Positions 9,148 to 16,808 of a DNA stretch of 64,000 bases are shown here, in pieces. Every line of letters starts with the position of its first letter. Within the stretch, counting starts at the first letter, position 1. Both the position numbers and the translations under genes were made by a program. Source of the DNA: Chloroflexota bacterium (GTDB lineage Bacteria > Chloroflexota > Ktedonobacteria > Ktedonobacterales > Ktedonobacteraceae); contig CADDZH010000004.1 of the NCBI GenBank assembly GCA_902812455.1, forward strand, positions 1-64,000, in the 5' to 3' direction. Under the pieces are notes generated by a model. It was not told the DNA's origin. It made no database searches and saw only the letters and a program-made list of their open reading frames with translations.

Positions 9148-9690
9148 TCAAGCCTCACCGTCTTCCCGGTCATCGCTGCTCTCTTCCTGCCACAGGCGTA
9201 CAGCTTGCTCGTTCCCACTGGCTACATCATTGATGGCGAGCATCAGCTTGATCAAGCGCTGGATAGCTGGCCCCAGCGCCTCATGTGCCTGTAGGTTGAC
9301 CGGGCCATACCTGCGCATCTTCTGTGGTCGTGCATCCTCCAGGTCAGCCCAGAGCAAAGAAAATTCCCCCACGATGCTGTGTAAGATGTTCTCTTCGCTC
9401 ACCTCCAGATCATAGTCTAGAGCGAGCTGCGCTACTTCCTGCCGCACTTGCTGGATCAAACGCAAGAGCGCTGCCCGCTGGCGGGGATCGGGCTGATTGG
9501 TAAAGTGTGTAAGCACAAGCTCTGCCGGTTCTTGCTGTCGCAGCCGTTCCTCCAATCGCCACACAGCCAGCTCAACGCGCCGCAGCATAACTGTCAGCGA
9601 ACGCTGCTGGCTTCCATTGAGCAGGTGAGCAAACCGCCCCCTCTCTGTTCCCGCTGTTTTCTTGTCGTGCTCGCTGTTTCTGCCAGCCAT
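9148..9690 (-). CDS. Hypothetical protein, 180 aa, mostly helical
   Basis: The protein is charged, lacks membrane segments and looks largely alpha-helical (long Arg/Glu/Leu-rich stretches around residues 30-100). I do not recognise a family. ATG at 9690 has GGAGGAG at the right distance. It lies 27 bp after the PH-like protein gene and reads the same way, so it is probably the third gene of the operon controlled by riboswitch 2. A role with those two partners is the only functional hint. Confidence 0.7.
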   Translation of the reverse strand: MAGRNSEHDKKTAGTERGRFAHLLNGSQQRSLTVMLRRVELAVWRLEERLRQQEPAELVLTHFTNQPDPRQRAALLRLIQQVRQEVAQLALDYDLEVSEENILHSIVGEFSLLWADLEDARPQKMRRYGPVNLQAHEALGPAIQRLIKLMLAINDVASGNEQAVRLWQEESSDDREDGEA

Positions 9691-9717
9691 GCTTTCGTCT
9701 CCTCCAGCCCAAAACGC

Positions 9718-11388
9718 TCACTGCGTTCGATAGGGCCCGGTCAACAAAAGTCGAAGCCGTGTAAAGAGCGGCAAGAACCAGGCAATTGCAGGGCTATGGA
9801 AAGGAAAGACATGCTGTTGCGTATGGCCATTAGCTCCAGGCACAAAGATGCTCAGGCTCGAGCCTAACAACGACTGGCGGAGTTGCGCTGAAGAGATCGT
9901 TGCGAGATCGCAACGTTGCACCTGCTCTCCTGCAGCATGATGATGTTTTCCACCAGTGCTATCGATTACAAACAGGGCCTCGCGGGTGAGGGCAACCAAG
10001 CGCGGTGGGCTTTTGTATTCTTCCAGAGCGGGAACCAGTGCCGAGGCCAGCAGTTCTTCCCCAGATGTCCCAATCACTTCGGCAAGCCTCTCCTCTAACC
10101 TATGAGCAATAGGTTGGGGCACGATACCACCCAGCCCGGCGAGCTTCTCAGCCTCGAAGCCCCGGGGCACCCATGGCTCAACGACTGACAGGCGACGTAC
10201 TCGTCGATCAACACTTCCAGGAGGATAAGGCAGGAAGTCGCGCAGGATGCTGCTAATACGCGCCAGCGCTTTTTCCATCTCCGGCCTCTGGGGGAATTCG
10301 ACGGCAAAAAGTTCGCTGCCGCTGCAACTTGCCACCTCCATTACTAGGCGCTGGTACGGTGAATCCTTTGCTTCCAGGCGCCCGGCAAATTCAGGGGGAG
10401 CTTTGCCTGCCGGCAGCACGGCAATGCCTTGCAGCCGCTCTAGCGGGGCCATGTGCGCGATATAGCCGCCTGGTAAAAAACTGCTGCCGGGGGCCAGGAA
10501 ATCACGCAGCCAGAGCACCTGCCGGTCTGTGACCAGGAAGAGGCCTTCATTTGAACGCCAGGTCTGCATGGGCAGCAATCCCGTGCGGTGGCGCAGTAAG
10601 GGCCGCTCGACAAATGCCAGCAGCCGTTCGTCATCGAGCAAGAGATCGGCCAATGCCTGCTGGAAGCGCTGCGGGACAAAGCGAATGAGCTGCTCCGCCT
10701 GGGCATAAGGAGCGTTGGGATCTTCCTGCAGAGCGCGATCAAGGATGAGCTGGGCTCGCAGTGATTGGCTCAGCCCTTCAACAGCTCGCCACGCAACGGG
10801 TCGCTCTTCCTCTTCACGCTTAAGCCAGCTCTTCCCCTTCGGCTGCATGCGCTTCTCACGCTTGAGGGCAAGGCGCGTCTCGCGGATGAGTCTTGCAGCT
10901 TCAACAGCACCACACGATTGAACCTCACCTGCAAGATGTTGCTCCTCTCGCGCTTTTGCCTGCACATATGCCTGCAAAGGAGCGACTTGCGCAGGTGGGA
11001 GCATCTCGATGGACTGGTAAGATGAGAAAGAGGCATCGATCTCCGGTACTGCAAGAAGCATCCAGCCCTCGATTGGCAGCACCTGCTCATCTCTTAAGGG
11101 CGCAGCGGACAAAGCTCCAAGCAGGCGCGCCTGGACAAGCGTCTCCGGAGCGATACTCGCTGCATCCAGCAGCAGTACCGGCACTTCTAATTGTTCTTCA
11201 AGCCACAATACAGCCAGATCCGCTGGTAATCCTGGTTCGGCCCGCTGCATAGCAGCCAATCGCAGGGAGCCGCGTTCGCGATCCCAGGTATATACGGCGC
11301 AGTCGCTGCGCGGCCGGCGTGTTTCGACCTCTATCTCCATGCCTGGCCTGGCTGGAACTTGCTTCCGTTTCTCTTCTTGTATCGTCAT
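9718..11388 (-). CDS. Degenerate pyrophosphatase-like domain fused to two PH-like domains
   Basis: Residues about 17-150 follow the order of a family I inorganic pyrophosphatase: an EIEVE start, YTWDRERGSLRL, VPVLLLD, ARLLGAL, LLAVPEID and a final MLPPAQVAPLQAYVQAK. The catalytic acids are missing: the DxDPxD segment is replaced around VPVLLL, and the GEDxK loop and the FFxxYK end are altered. If the similarity is real, this is a pseudo-enzyme. Two bacterial PH-like modules follow (about 235-395 and 415-550), the first with LFLVTDRQVLWLRD. The same PH-like style recurs in the 316-aa protein at 16.9-17.8 kb. It lies 8 bp after the DUF6062-like gene, under riboswitch 2. The pyrophosphatase relation is read by eye. 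Confidence 0.62.
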   Translation of the reverse strand: MTIQEEKRKQVPARPGMEIEVETRRPRSDCAVYTWDRERGSLRLAAMQRAEPGLPADLAVLWLEEQLEVPVLLLDAASIAPETLVQARLLGALSAAPLRDEQVLPIEGWMLLAVPEIDASFSSYQSIEMLPPAQVAPLQAYVQAKAREEQHLAGEVQSCGAVEAARLIRETRLALKREKRMQPKGKSWLKREEEERPVAWRAVEGLSQSLRAQLILDRALQEDPNAPYAQAEQLIRFVPQRFQQALADLLLDDERLLAFVERPLLRHRTGLLPMQTWRSNEGLFLVTDRQVLWLRDFLAPGSSFLPGGYIAHMAPLERLQGIAVLPAGKAPPEFAGRLEAKDSPYQRLVMEVASCSGSELFAVEFPQRPEMEKALARISSILRDFLPYPPGSVDRRVRRLSVVEPWVPRGFEAEKLAGLGGIVPQPIAHRLEERLAEVIGTSGEELLASALVPALEEYKSPPRLVALTREALFVIDSTGGKHHHAAGEQVQRCDLATISSAQLRQSLLGSSLSIFVPGANGHTQQHVFPFHSPAIAWFLPLFTRLRLLLTGPYRTQ

Positions 11389-11396
11389 GCTTCACC

Positions 11397-12143
11397 TCAC
11401 CAGACGCCGGGATTGCCTGCGCACAACTCAGCCGCGCGACGCCAGGAGGTCATTTCCTCACCGCGAGCTTCTTCAAGGAAACGATAATCATGCTTGCGTA
11501 CAAGCTCCTGCACCTCTTCCAGCGTATGCCGGAGGCAGGCGCGCTGGCACTCGATAAGCGGGCGCAGATAGATTGGGGCGCGTTCCCTGGCATAGCCACA
11601 GGCTTGTATAAAATGCAACTGGCAAAGACCTGTCGATTGGCGCAGCAGGGTTTGCGCCTCTTCGGACTGCATCAGCCCGACAAGCGCCTGGGTAAGGCGT
11701 TGCTCGATACTGGAACGCGTGTGGCACAGTGGACAGCGCACATACAGGAAAGCAGCTTCTGTTGGTGAAGGTGGCGGCAGCTCTGCATGCAACCAGCGCT
11801 TGATACCGGTGATCCAGCCTGGCTCCTGTTCCACCTGTTGCCTGACCTCATCGCGATCCAGATTTGCCAGCATATCGGCGAGCACTTCCCGGTAGACCAC
11901 AGCAAGCTGGAAAGCATTATTACGCTTCGCCAACTGCCATGTATGTAATGGGCAAAACCCACGCGAGCGGATCAACTCATGGCGATGTTCCACATCGGTG
12001 AAGCCTTCGTAGTTCCAGCTATCCATGACCTGGTTCATGCTTTCCAGCACAACAGTGCAGACAGGACAGCCTTCACGCTCGAATGCCTTGCGCAAACTCG
12101 CTGCGTCGTGCGAAGTATCTTGAGTCGGTTGTTCCTTTTGCAT
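11397..12143 (-). CDS. DUF6062-like cysteine-rich protein
   Basis: The 248-aa protein has CPVC near residue 26, GFCPLHTW near 65, CPLCHTR near 140 and GLCQLHF near 170. These paired CxxC and C-x2-H motifs suggest bound zinc or a similar metal. The pattern matches the DUF6062 family of Chloroflexota and related bacteria, whose function is not known. No signal peptide is present. ATG at 12143 has GAAGG upstream. It is the first gene of the operon controlled by fluoride riboswitch 2, separated from the terminator by a 160-nt leader that holds no further clear gene. Confidence 0.75.
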   Translation of the reverse strand: MQKEQPTQDTSHDAASLRKAFEREGCPVCTVVLESMNQVMDSWNYEGFTDVEHRHELIRSRGFCPLHTWQLAKRNNAFQLAVVYREVLADMLANLDRDEVRQQVEQEPGWITGIKRWLHAELPPPSPTEAAFLYVRCPLCHTRSSIEQRLTQALVGLMQSEEAQTLLRQSTGLCQLHFIQACGYARERAPIYLRPLIECQRACLRHTLEEVQELVRKHDYRFLEEARGEEMTSWRRAAELCAGNPGVW

Positions 12144-12304
12144 AGTATTGCCTTCTTCGTATCCTACCCCTTACACCTGAACATGGGGTATAATAGGCTG
12201 CGCCCGAAAAGCAGATGAAAGAGGAGCGGAGCCTTTGCCTCCCTTTATGGCTATAGAACGGTGGTAAGGGATAGGCTCCCGAACCCATCTGCGTTTCGGC
12301 ACAT

Positions 12305-12390
12305 AAAAAACTTCTACACCTTTGTCACGCGCGGTGACAACAACGTGTAGAAGCTATTAGCTATTCAGCCTTATGCGAGCCTCATCGCAG
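12305..12390 (-). promoter_or_regulatory. Fluoride riboswitch 2 with terminator, upstream of DUF6062/PPase-like operon
   Basis: Read on the minus strand: GCGATGAGGCTCGC (12388-12375), ATAA, hairpin GGCT/AGCT, then GCTAATAGCTTCTACACG. This is close to the known fluoride aptamer with a GCTAATGACTCCTAC end. Pseudoknot arms GAGGC and GCTTC pair with two G-U wobbles. CTTCTACAC then pairs with GTGTAGAAG before six Ts (12310-12305), forming the expression platform. A strong promoter lies just upstream. Confidence 0.88.
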
Positions 12391-12413
12391 GATGCTATTC
12401 TTATCTCACGTAT

Positions 12414-12443
12414 AGTATACAAAATGGCAATATCCAACGTCAA
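12414..12443 (-). promoter_or_regulatory. Sigma-70-type promoter of riboswitch 2
   Basis: On the minus strand, TTGACG (12443-12438) and TATACT (12419-12414) are separated by 18 bp. Transcription should start near 12407, about 17 nt before the aptamer. Confidence 0.75.
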
Positions 12444-12459
12444 GAGAACTGTTGCCTCA

Positions 12460-12488
12460 TTGCAGACTCCATAAAAAAGTGGTATTCT
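12460..12488 (+). promoter_or_regulatory. Sigma-70-type promoter of riboswitch 3, divergent from the previous one
   Basis: TTGCAG (12460-12465) and TATTCT (12483-12488) are 17 bp apart. The start would be near 12495, so the aptamer is right at the 5' end. The two -35 boxes of this divergent pair are only 16 bp apart. Confidence 0.65.
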
Positions 12489-12494
12489 ATTTTC

Positions 12495-12585
12495 AAGGGA
12501 TGAAGCTCCCCTTTGGTAAAATCTGAACCGCTGATCACGGCTGATGGCTTCTACGAGAAAAACGTAGGGGCTGTCAGCCTTTTTT
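12495..12585 (+). promoter_or_regulatory. Fluoride riboswitch 3 with terminator, upstream of a 41-aa ORF
   Basis: GGGATGAAGCTCCC (12497-12510) is followed by TGAACCG, a small hairpin CCG/CGG and GGCTGATGGCTTCTACG. GAAGC pairs with GCTTC as the pseudoknot. GGCTGATGGCTTCTACG (12539-12555) can instead pair along its whole length with CGTAGGGGCTGTCAGCC (12563-12579), ahead of a T-run (12580-12585). No full-length gene follows on this strand. Confidence 0.87.
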
Positions 12586-12596
12586 ATGCGCGTCAC

Positions 12597-12690
12597 TTCT
12601 AGAGGGGAGATTCATGATGCCGGTGAACTTTGCGGTAGCAGCATTTGCACCGGTAGCGTTGAACTGTGTGCCTGCATCATGGTCTAGAAG
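12597..12690. repeat. Long imperfect inverted repeat after riboswitch 3
   Basis: TTCTAGA and CATGATGC near 12597-12619 are mirrored by GCATCATG and TCTAGAA ending at 12690, with an inner CCGGTG/CACCGG pair. It overlaps the 41-aa ORF. It could be an RNA fold or the trace of a lost element. Confidence 0.35.
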
Positions 12691-12739
12691 GTGTTTTTCC
12701 CATGGCTTTCCAGAGCATCCTTTTTGGAGGATATTCTGA
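12614..12739 (+). CDS. Tiny ORF (41 aa) under riboswitch 3, possibly a remnant
   Basis: ATG at 12614 (or 12617) follows GGGGAG at a good distance and opens 41 codons beginning MMPVNFAVAAFAPVALNC. The first half is hydrophobic. I do not recognise it. It is the only candidate product of riboswitch 3 on this strand, and no clear terminator separates it from the convergent gene that ends at 12746. It may be a real small protein, a gene remnant or just a leader, with transcription continuing antisense to 12746-13365. Confidence 0.35.
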   Translation: MMPVNFAVAAFAPVALNCVPASWSRRCFSHGFPEHPFWRIF

Positions 12740-12745
12740 ACAAAT

Positions 12746-13165
12746 TCATGAAGTGGCATCGCTCTTCTCTTCGCGCGCTTCCCGAAGAATGCACTCGTGT
12801 TCTTTGGCAATCCGTAGGGTAAAAAACTCCTCGATTGAGCCATTTGGCGAACTGAGCCGGTAATCGTACTGCATATGCAACTCTTGGGAGCATTCTGGCA
12901 GCAGAAAAACTGCAAAGATTACGGCTGCATCTTCCTGCCCCTGGGGTGACACATACGCCGAAAAAGTTCCTGGTGGCCAGTAGAGCACTACTGTAGGCCA
13001 GTCGAGGGTGAGATACTCTTCGTAAATATACTCTCCGTGGGGAACAACTTTCCCTCCTTTCTCAGTCAAGAGTTCTTCCGCTTCCGGTGCTACAGCCTGT
13101 ACGACCTTGCGTAAACGCTGTCCGAAGATTTGCACCGTAATTTCTTTTTCTTTCTGCCTGCTCAT
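12746..13165 (-). CDS. Hypothetical protein, 139 aa
   Basis: The protein begins MSRQKEKEITVQIF and has no membrane segment or recognised domain; the core (about residues 45-120) is rich in aromatic and beta-type residues. ATG at 13165 is chosen because GGAGG lies upstream and the codon overlaps the stop of the preceding gene as ATGA, a sign of translational coupling. An in-frame start further upstream at 13195 would lie inside that gene. It faces the transcript from riboswitch 3. Confidence 0.65.
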   Translation of the reverse strand: MSRQKEKEITVQIFGQRLRKVVQAVAPEAEELLTEKGGKVVPHGEYIYEEYLTLDWPTVVLYWPPGTFSAYVSPQGQEDAAVIFAVFLLPECSQELHMQYDYRLSSPNGSIEEFFTLRIAKEHECILREAREEKSDATS

Positions 13166-13365
13166 AGATGAATCCTCCGTAAGAGCCGTTGCCACCAGGA
13201 ACCTGATGGAGCATGTTGGGCTGCAGGAGTAAATTGCGCTGGGGGCAACGAAATATCTTCTTCACCGCTGATAATACGCAACATTCTTTGTGTTTCAGGC
13301 CAGTATTCAGGAATGAGTTCGCGTGGGGGTCGCGGGAACCAGTGCGGGCACGACTGGCAGATCAA
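13162..13365 (-). CDS. Small protein with CxxC motif, 67 aa, TTG start
   Basis: It starts LICQSCPHWFPRPPRE and has one CxxC pair near the N-terminus. The start TTG at 13365 overlaps the stop of a 26-codon ORF (13442-13362, beginning MKVLLMPIFPAAGF) as TTGA. Thus either three tiny genes are coupled in a row, or a frameshift splits a longer N-terminus. It is coupled by ATGA to the 139-aa gene downstream. The function is unknown. Confidence 0.5.
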   Translation of the reverse strand: MICQSCPHWFPRPPRELIPEYWPETQRMLRIISGEEDISLPPAQFTPAAQHAPSGSWWQRLLRRIHL

Positions 13366-13467
13366 GGTATTGCGTGGCTGGTTTTGCCCATATAATGAAT
13401 AAAACCAGCGGCAGGGAAAATAGGCATCAGCAGGACCTTCATGACCAGGCCCTGATCACCGCCATCC

Positions 13468-13497
13468 TTGACATGTACTACCAGGAGTACTTATACT
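13468..13497 (+). promoter_or_regulatory. Promoter of riboswitch 4
   Basis: A consensus TTGACA (13468-13473) and TATACT (13492-13497) are 18 bp apart, with GTACT/AGTAC dyad arms in the spacer. A second TATAAT lies upstream at 13391-13396. The same promoter is present, slightly altered, in the decayed copy at 18014-18043. The segment can also be read as the end of a 36-codon ORF from 13397 (ending ILDMYYQEYLYYL). Confidence 0.7.
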
Positions 13498-13520
13498 ACC
13501 TTTAGGCGAAGAAACTGGCC

Positions 13521-13612
13521 TTGCGATGAAGCTCGCATAATGCCACACGGCTAATGGCTTCTATATGCTGTTAATCATGCTATCTGTGATTGATGGCTAT
13601 AGAAGTTTTTTT
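13521..13612 (+). promoter_or_regulatory. Fluoride riboswitch 4 with terminator, upstream of MFS/HAD genes
   Basis: GCGATGAAGCTCGC (13523-13536), ATAATGCC, hairpin GCC/GGC and CTAATGGCTTCTATA form the aptamer, with GAAGC-GCTTC pseudoknot arms. CTTCTATA (13558-13565) pairs with TATAGAAG (13598-13605) ahead of seven Ts (13606-13612). The MFS start follows 63 nt later. Confidence 0.88.
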
Positions 13613-13675
13613 ATGCATTGAAGCGCAGGCTGGTTCCGGATCCAATGCTATATGAAGGAGCGAAGGAAAGTAGTG

Positions 13676-14848
13676 ATGAAACAGTCGTCAATGAAGTCCA
13701 TAGCGCTGAAGTTTGTCCTGCTCGTCGGCGTTATGAGCTTTTTCGCGGATTTCACCTATGAAGGCTCGCGCAGTATTATTGGCCCCTACCTGGCCATCCT
13801 TGGAGCCAGCGCCGCCATCATCGGGGTCGTCACCGGCTTGGGCGAGCTGCTAGGATATGGACTGCGCGTGGTCTCAGGGCGTCTTAGCGACGAGACCGGC
13901 CAGTTCTGGCCGATCACCATCGTTGGCTACATCGTGCAGATGTCCTCGGTACCACTCCTGGCCCTGGCCGGAAACTGGCCGGTGGCGGCTTTGTTGATTA
14001 TCCTCGAGCGCGTGGGCAAAGCAACACGCAATCCACCCCGCGATGTCATGCTCTCTCATGCCGGCAAGCAGATCGGAGGATACGGTTGGGCCTTTGGAAT
14101 ACACGAGGCTCTTGACCAGTCTGGCGCCCTTGTTGGCCCGCTAGCTGTCGCTGCTGTCCTCGCCTTACGCGGCCAATACCGCATCGCGTTTGCCGCGCTG
14201 CTTGTGCCTGCTCTCCTGACCCTCAGTATCATGCTCGTCGCACGCCTGACCTATCCGCGGCCGCAAGAAATGGAGGTGAACCCGCCGGACATTCGGACTG
14301 GGGGACTACCCCGTATCTTCTGGATCTATCTCGCCGGAGCAGTCCTGGTCGCTGCCGGCTTTGCCGACTTCCCGCTCATCGCCTTTCATTTTGCCAGGAC
14401 TTCCACCGTCTCGAGCGCTTTGATCCCGGTCTTCTACTCGGTGGCCATGGGCATCGGCGGCCTCGGTTCGCTCGTCTTTGGACGACTCTTTGATCGGATC
14501 GGCATTGTTGTGCTGATTCCCCTGACGCTTCTTTCGGCCCTTTTTGCCCCGCTGGTGTTCCTGGGCGGCTTCTGGGTGGCCCTGGCCGGTATCGTGTTTT
14601 GGGGACTTGGCATGGGCGTCCACGAGTCGATCATCCCGGCTGCTGTGGCAGAGATGGTGCCACTTCAGCGACGCGCTTCAGCCTATGGCCTCTTTACCAC
14701 AGGCTACGGCGTGTTCTGGTTCCTGGGGAGCGCCTTAATTGGCATCCTGTACGGTGTGTCGCTGCCAGTGCTCATAGCATTCTCCGTCGTTGCAGAACTC
14801 GCTGCAATCCCGCTGTTCTTCATCGTCACGAAACAGTCGGTGCATTGA
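13676..14848 (+). CDS. MFS transporter, 390 aa, under fluoride riboswitch
   Basis: About 12 hydrophobic helices fill the protein. The segment GRLSDETGQFWP after helix 2 matches the MFS loop 2-3 motif, and ERVGKATRNPPRD lies between helices 4 and 5. It is a secondary transporter of the inner membrane; the substrate is unknown. ATG at 13676 has GAAGGAAAG at the right distance; ATG at 13652 is possible but poorly served. Riboswitch 4 precedes it, and a HAD protein follows after 99 bp. A role in fluoride efflux is tempting but unproven, because known fluoride exporters (Fluc, CLC-F) are different folds. A fragment of a related gene survives at 18.1 kb. Confidence 0.85.
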   Translation: MKQSSMKSIALKFVLLVGVMSFFADFTYEGSRSIIGPYLAILGASAAIIGVVTGLGELLGYGLRVVSGRLSDETGQFWPITIVGYIVQMSSVPLLALAGNWPVAALLIILERVGKATRNPPRDVMLSHAGKQIGGYGWAFGIHEALDQSGALVGPLAVAAVLALRGQYRIAFAALLVPALLTLSIMLVARLTYPRPQEMEVNPPDIRTGGLPRIFWIYLAGAVLVAAGFADFPLIAFHFARTSTVSSALIPVFYSVAMGIGGLGSLVFGRLFDRIGIVVLIPLTLLSALFAPLVFLGGFWVALAGIVFWGLGMGVHESIIPAAVAEMVPLQRRASAYGLFTTGYGVFWFLGSALIGILYGVSLPVLIAFSVVAELAAIPLFFIVTKQSVH

Positions 14849-14947
14849 CGACGGCTGCCTGACCGCGCTCGTCTCTAAGTGTCAATAACTGATCGGCCCT
14901 AGGCAGGCGATGAGATTAGACATGATTAGTTGACTGGAGGCACAAAG

Positions 14948-15409
14948 ATGATACGCATAGACATTCCCCAGAGGGGGCTGATCGAACTACACCACGCGGT
15001 TTTTGATGTCAACGGCACGCTAGCAGTCGATGGATCGCCAATCCCTGGGGTGGTGGATCAATTGCAGGCGCTCGCAGAGCAGCTTTCCTTGCACGCGCTA
15101 ACGGCAGCAACCCATGGCAACATTGCCGAGCTTGAACGCCTGCTGGGTTTTCCTCTCCAGATCATTGCCAGCGGGGAGGAGAAGTTGCGCTACGTTGAGC
15201 AACTTGGACCGGCGAGTGTCGTCGCCTTTGGCAATGGCATGAACGATGTTGGGATGCTGCGTCTGGCTGCTATAGGTGTGGCCATTCTGGCCGGAGAGGG
15301 TGTGGCCCTGGCGGCCTTGCAAGCTGCCGATGTGCTGGCCCTGGGCCCGGTAGATGCCATTGACCTGCTGCTGCATCCCAAACGCTTAGTGGCGACGTTA
15401 CGAGGATGA
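14948..15409 (+). CDS. HAD-family protein, soluble P-type-ATPase-like
   Basis: The 153-aa protein shows FDVNGTLAVDG in place of the usual DxDGT(L/I) motif, and GNGMNDVGML as motif IV. The pattern fits the small soluble HAD group related to the P-domain of P-type ATPases. In motif I the nucleophile Asp is present (VFDVNGTLA), so activity is possible. ATG at 14948 has CTGGAGG upstream. It probably shares the riboswitch 4 transcript with the MFS gene. HAD phosphatases use Mg2+ and aspartyl-phosphate, chemistry that fluoride complexes mimic, which fits the context. It converges on the next gene with a 12-bp overlap. Confidence 0.75.
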   Translation: MIRIDIPQRGLIELHHAVFDVNGTLAVDGSPIPGVVDQLQALAEQLSLHALTAATHGNIAELERLLGFPLQIIASGEEKLRYVEQLGPASVVAFGNGMNDVGMLRLAAIGVAILAGEGVALAALQAADVLALGPVDAIDLLLHPKRLVATLRG

Positions 15410-15598
15410 AGAACCGGTCAACCGCCTCGTGAACGCCATGGCAAACGAGCCCTTCTCGTTGCCGGGGTTGCCGCGCTCAGCAATAAAGTCTGAGACCTGC
15501 TTAGTGGCACGCACTGCTGCGGCCACCTCCTGCTTGGCGAGCGTGTAGTGCCGTAAGGCGTCCTCATTATTACCAGGCGCAGGCAATACTTGCTTCAC
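15398..15598 (-). CDS. Small hypothetical protein, 66 aa
   Basis: GTG at 15598 is preceded by GGAGGAGGTGATT, an almost perfect ribosome-binding site, which argues that this is a real gene. The product begins VKQVLPAPGNNEDAL and contains a helical Ala-rich segment (about residues 18-35). It lies 90 bp after the PP2C gene on the same strand and is probably co-transcribed with it from riboswitch 5. No family is recognised. Confidence 0.6.
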   Translation of the reverse strand: MKQVLPAPGNNEDALRHYTLAKQEVAAAVRATKQVSDFIAERGNPGNEKGSFAMAFTRRLTGSSSS

Positions 15599-15688
15599 GC
15601 AATCACCTCCTCCTGGTATACCGTCTGATTGCTGTCCTGCCAGCATCCTCTGGTAGTTCACGCTTTGGAGAAGAGTTTGTCATCAGAG

Positions 15689-16630
15689 TTATCCTCCCCT
15701 TCCTGTCGCCTTCCGAGGAGCCTCGAATGAGAGTACTACCGCGCTGATGTTATCCTCGCCTCCGGCCTCATTTGCCAGCCGGATCAGCTCCTGACACGCA
15801 TGTTCTGGCGTATCCCTCAGCACGACCGCAGCAATCTGCTCTTGAGAAAGGGTGCTCCAGAGGCCATCGCAGCACAGCACCAGGTAATCCTTAGCCTGCA
15901 CAATGCAGGTGGTTATATCAATTTCTGGCTCTAGCGCCTTGTCTTCCCCTAAGGCTCGCAGGAGAATATGACGGGACGGTGAAGAGGGTACATGTTCGGG
16001 AGGAATAATGCCAGCTCGCGCCAGTTCTGTCACCATGGAGTGATCCGTGGTGAGACGAGTAATAGCTGGCACGGATACAGGTGAAGGGCGGATCAAGTAC
16101 GCTCGACTATCTCCCACATGCGCTATAAGCAATTCATTACCTTTGATCACAGCAGCTATACAGGTAGTGACCATGCCAGCATATTCTGGCCTGAGCAGAG
16201 CAAGCTTTCGTATCCCAGCATGAGCAGCAAGAAAAGACTGTTTGATGTGCCTGTAAGGGAGAGCCAAGGTATCAGGAACGTTGTATGGAGCCTGCACACT
16301 CTGTTGCAATTGAACGTTTTCCTGCTCTAAATCACTGGAGACCGCCAGATCGTAGTAGGCCGCTGCAATGGTTTCGACTGCTACCCGGCTGGCTACCTCA
16401 CCTGCAGCATGACCACCTGCGCCATCAGCAAGTAGATACAATCGCCCTAATTGATCCAGCAATGTCTGGTCGGGCGGTTCACACAGAGCAATCGCATCTT
16501 CGTTCTGCGTGCGCACTCGCCCTATGTCTGAACAACCGGCTGCAATCACATGCAATGCAGGTAGACCGGACGAAGCGCTCGGCTGATACACCCTGTTCCC
16601 TCTTAACATTTTAGGTTTTCTAAGAAACAT
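15689..16630 (-). CDS. PP2C-type Ser/Thr protein phosphatase
   Basis: This 313-aa PPM-family phosphatase shows RTQNEDAIA, LLADGAGGHAAGEVAS, AHVGDSRAYL, TTDHSM, LCCDGLWS and GGEDNIS, so the metal-binding aspartates are present. It should remove phosphate from Ser/Thr residues in the cytoplasm with Mn2+/Mg2+, probably opposing kinases such as those at 23-27 kb. A leader with fluoride riboswitch 5 precedes it, ending 75 nt before ATG at 16630. Regulation of a PP2C gene by a fluoride riboswitch is unusual; a plausible logic is replacement of an enzyme class that fluoride can inhibit. Confidence 0.92.
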   Translation of the reverse strand: MFLRKPKMLRGNRVYQPSASSGLPALHVIAAGCSDIGRVRTQNEDAIALCEPPDQTLLDQLGRLYLLADGAGGHAAGEVASRVAVETIAAAYYDLAVSSDLEQENVQLQQSVQAPYNVPDTLALPYRHIKQSFLAAHAGIRKLALLRPEYAGMVTTCIAAVIKGNELLIAHVGDSRAYLIRPSPVSVPAITRLTTDHSMVTELARAGIIPPEHVPSSPSRHILLRALGEDKALEPEIDITTCIVQAKDYLVLCCDGLWSTLSQEQIAAVVLRDTPEHACQELIRLANEAGGEDNISAVVLSFEAPRKATGRGG

Positions 16631-16704
16631 ACATGCTGCCCTTCCACGAAGATAGCTTTGCTGGGAGAGGCGCTTTTCTTACCTTTAGAGAAAGTTCAGA
16701 CAAT

Positions 16705-16793
16705 AAAAACGCTTCTAACAACCAGCAAAACCATTCTGATTGCCGGTCGCTAGAAGCTATCAGCACAAGGCATTTGGCGAGCTTCATCGCCTT
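16705..16793 (-). promoter_or_regulatory. Fluoride riboswitch 5 with terminator, upstream of PP2C gene
   Basis: On the minus strand GGCGATGAAGCTCGCC (16791-16776), AAATGCC, a short weak hairpin and GTGCTGATAGCTTCTAGCG form the aptamer. GAAGC and GCTTC are the pseudoknot arms. GCTTCTA pairs with TAGAAGC ahead of GTTTTT (T-run 16709-16705). The second hairpin is the weakest of the five. Confidence 0.85.
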
Positions 16794-16808
16794 TCATTTT
16801 CCTCCTCA

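Noticed and set aside
13397..13507. 36-codon ORF ending ILDMYYQEYLYYL, partly echoed at 18003-18050
   Set aside because: It covers a near-consensus promoter and has no ribosome site; shared sequence is explained by the duplicated promoter-riboswitch unit, though a real peptide is not excluded.
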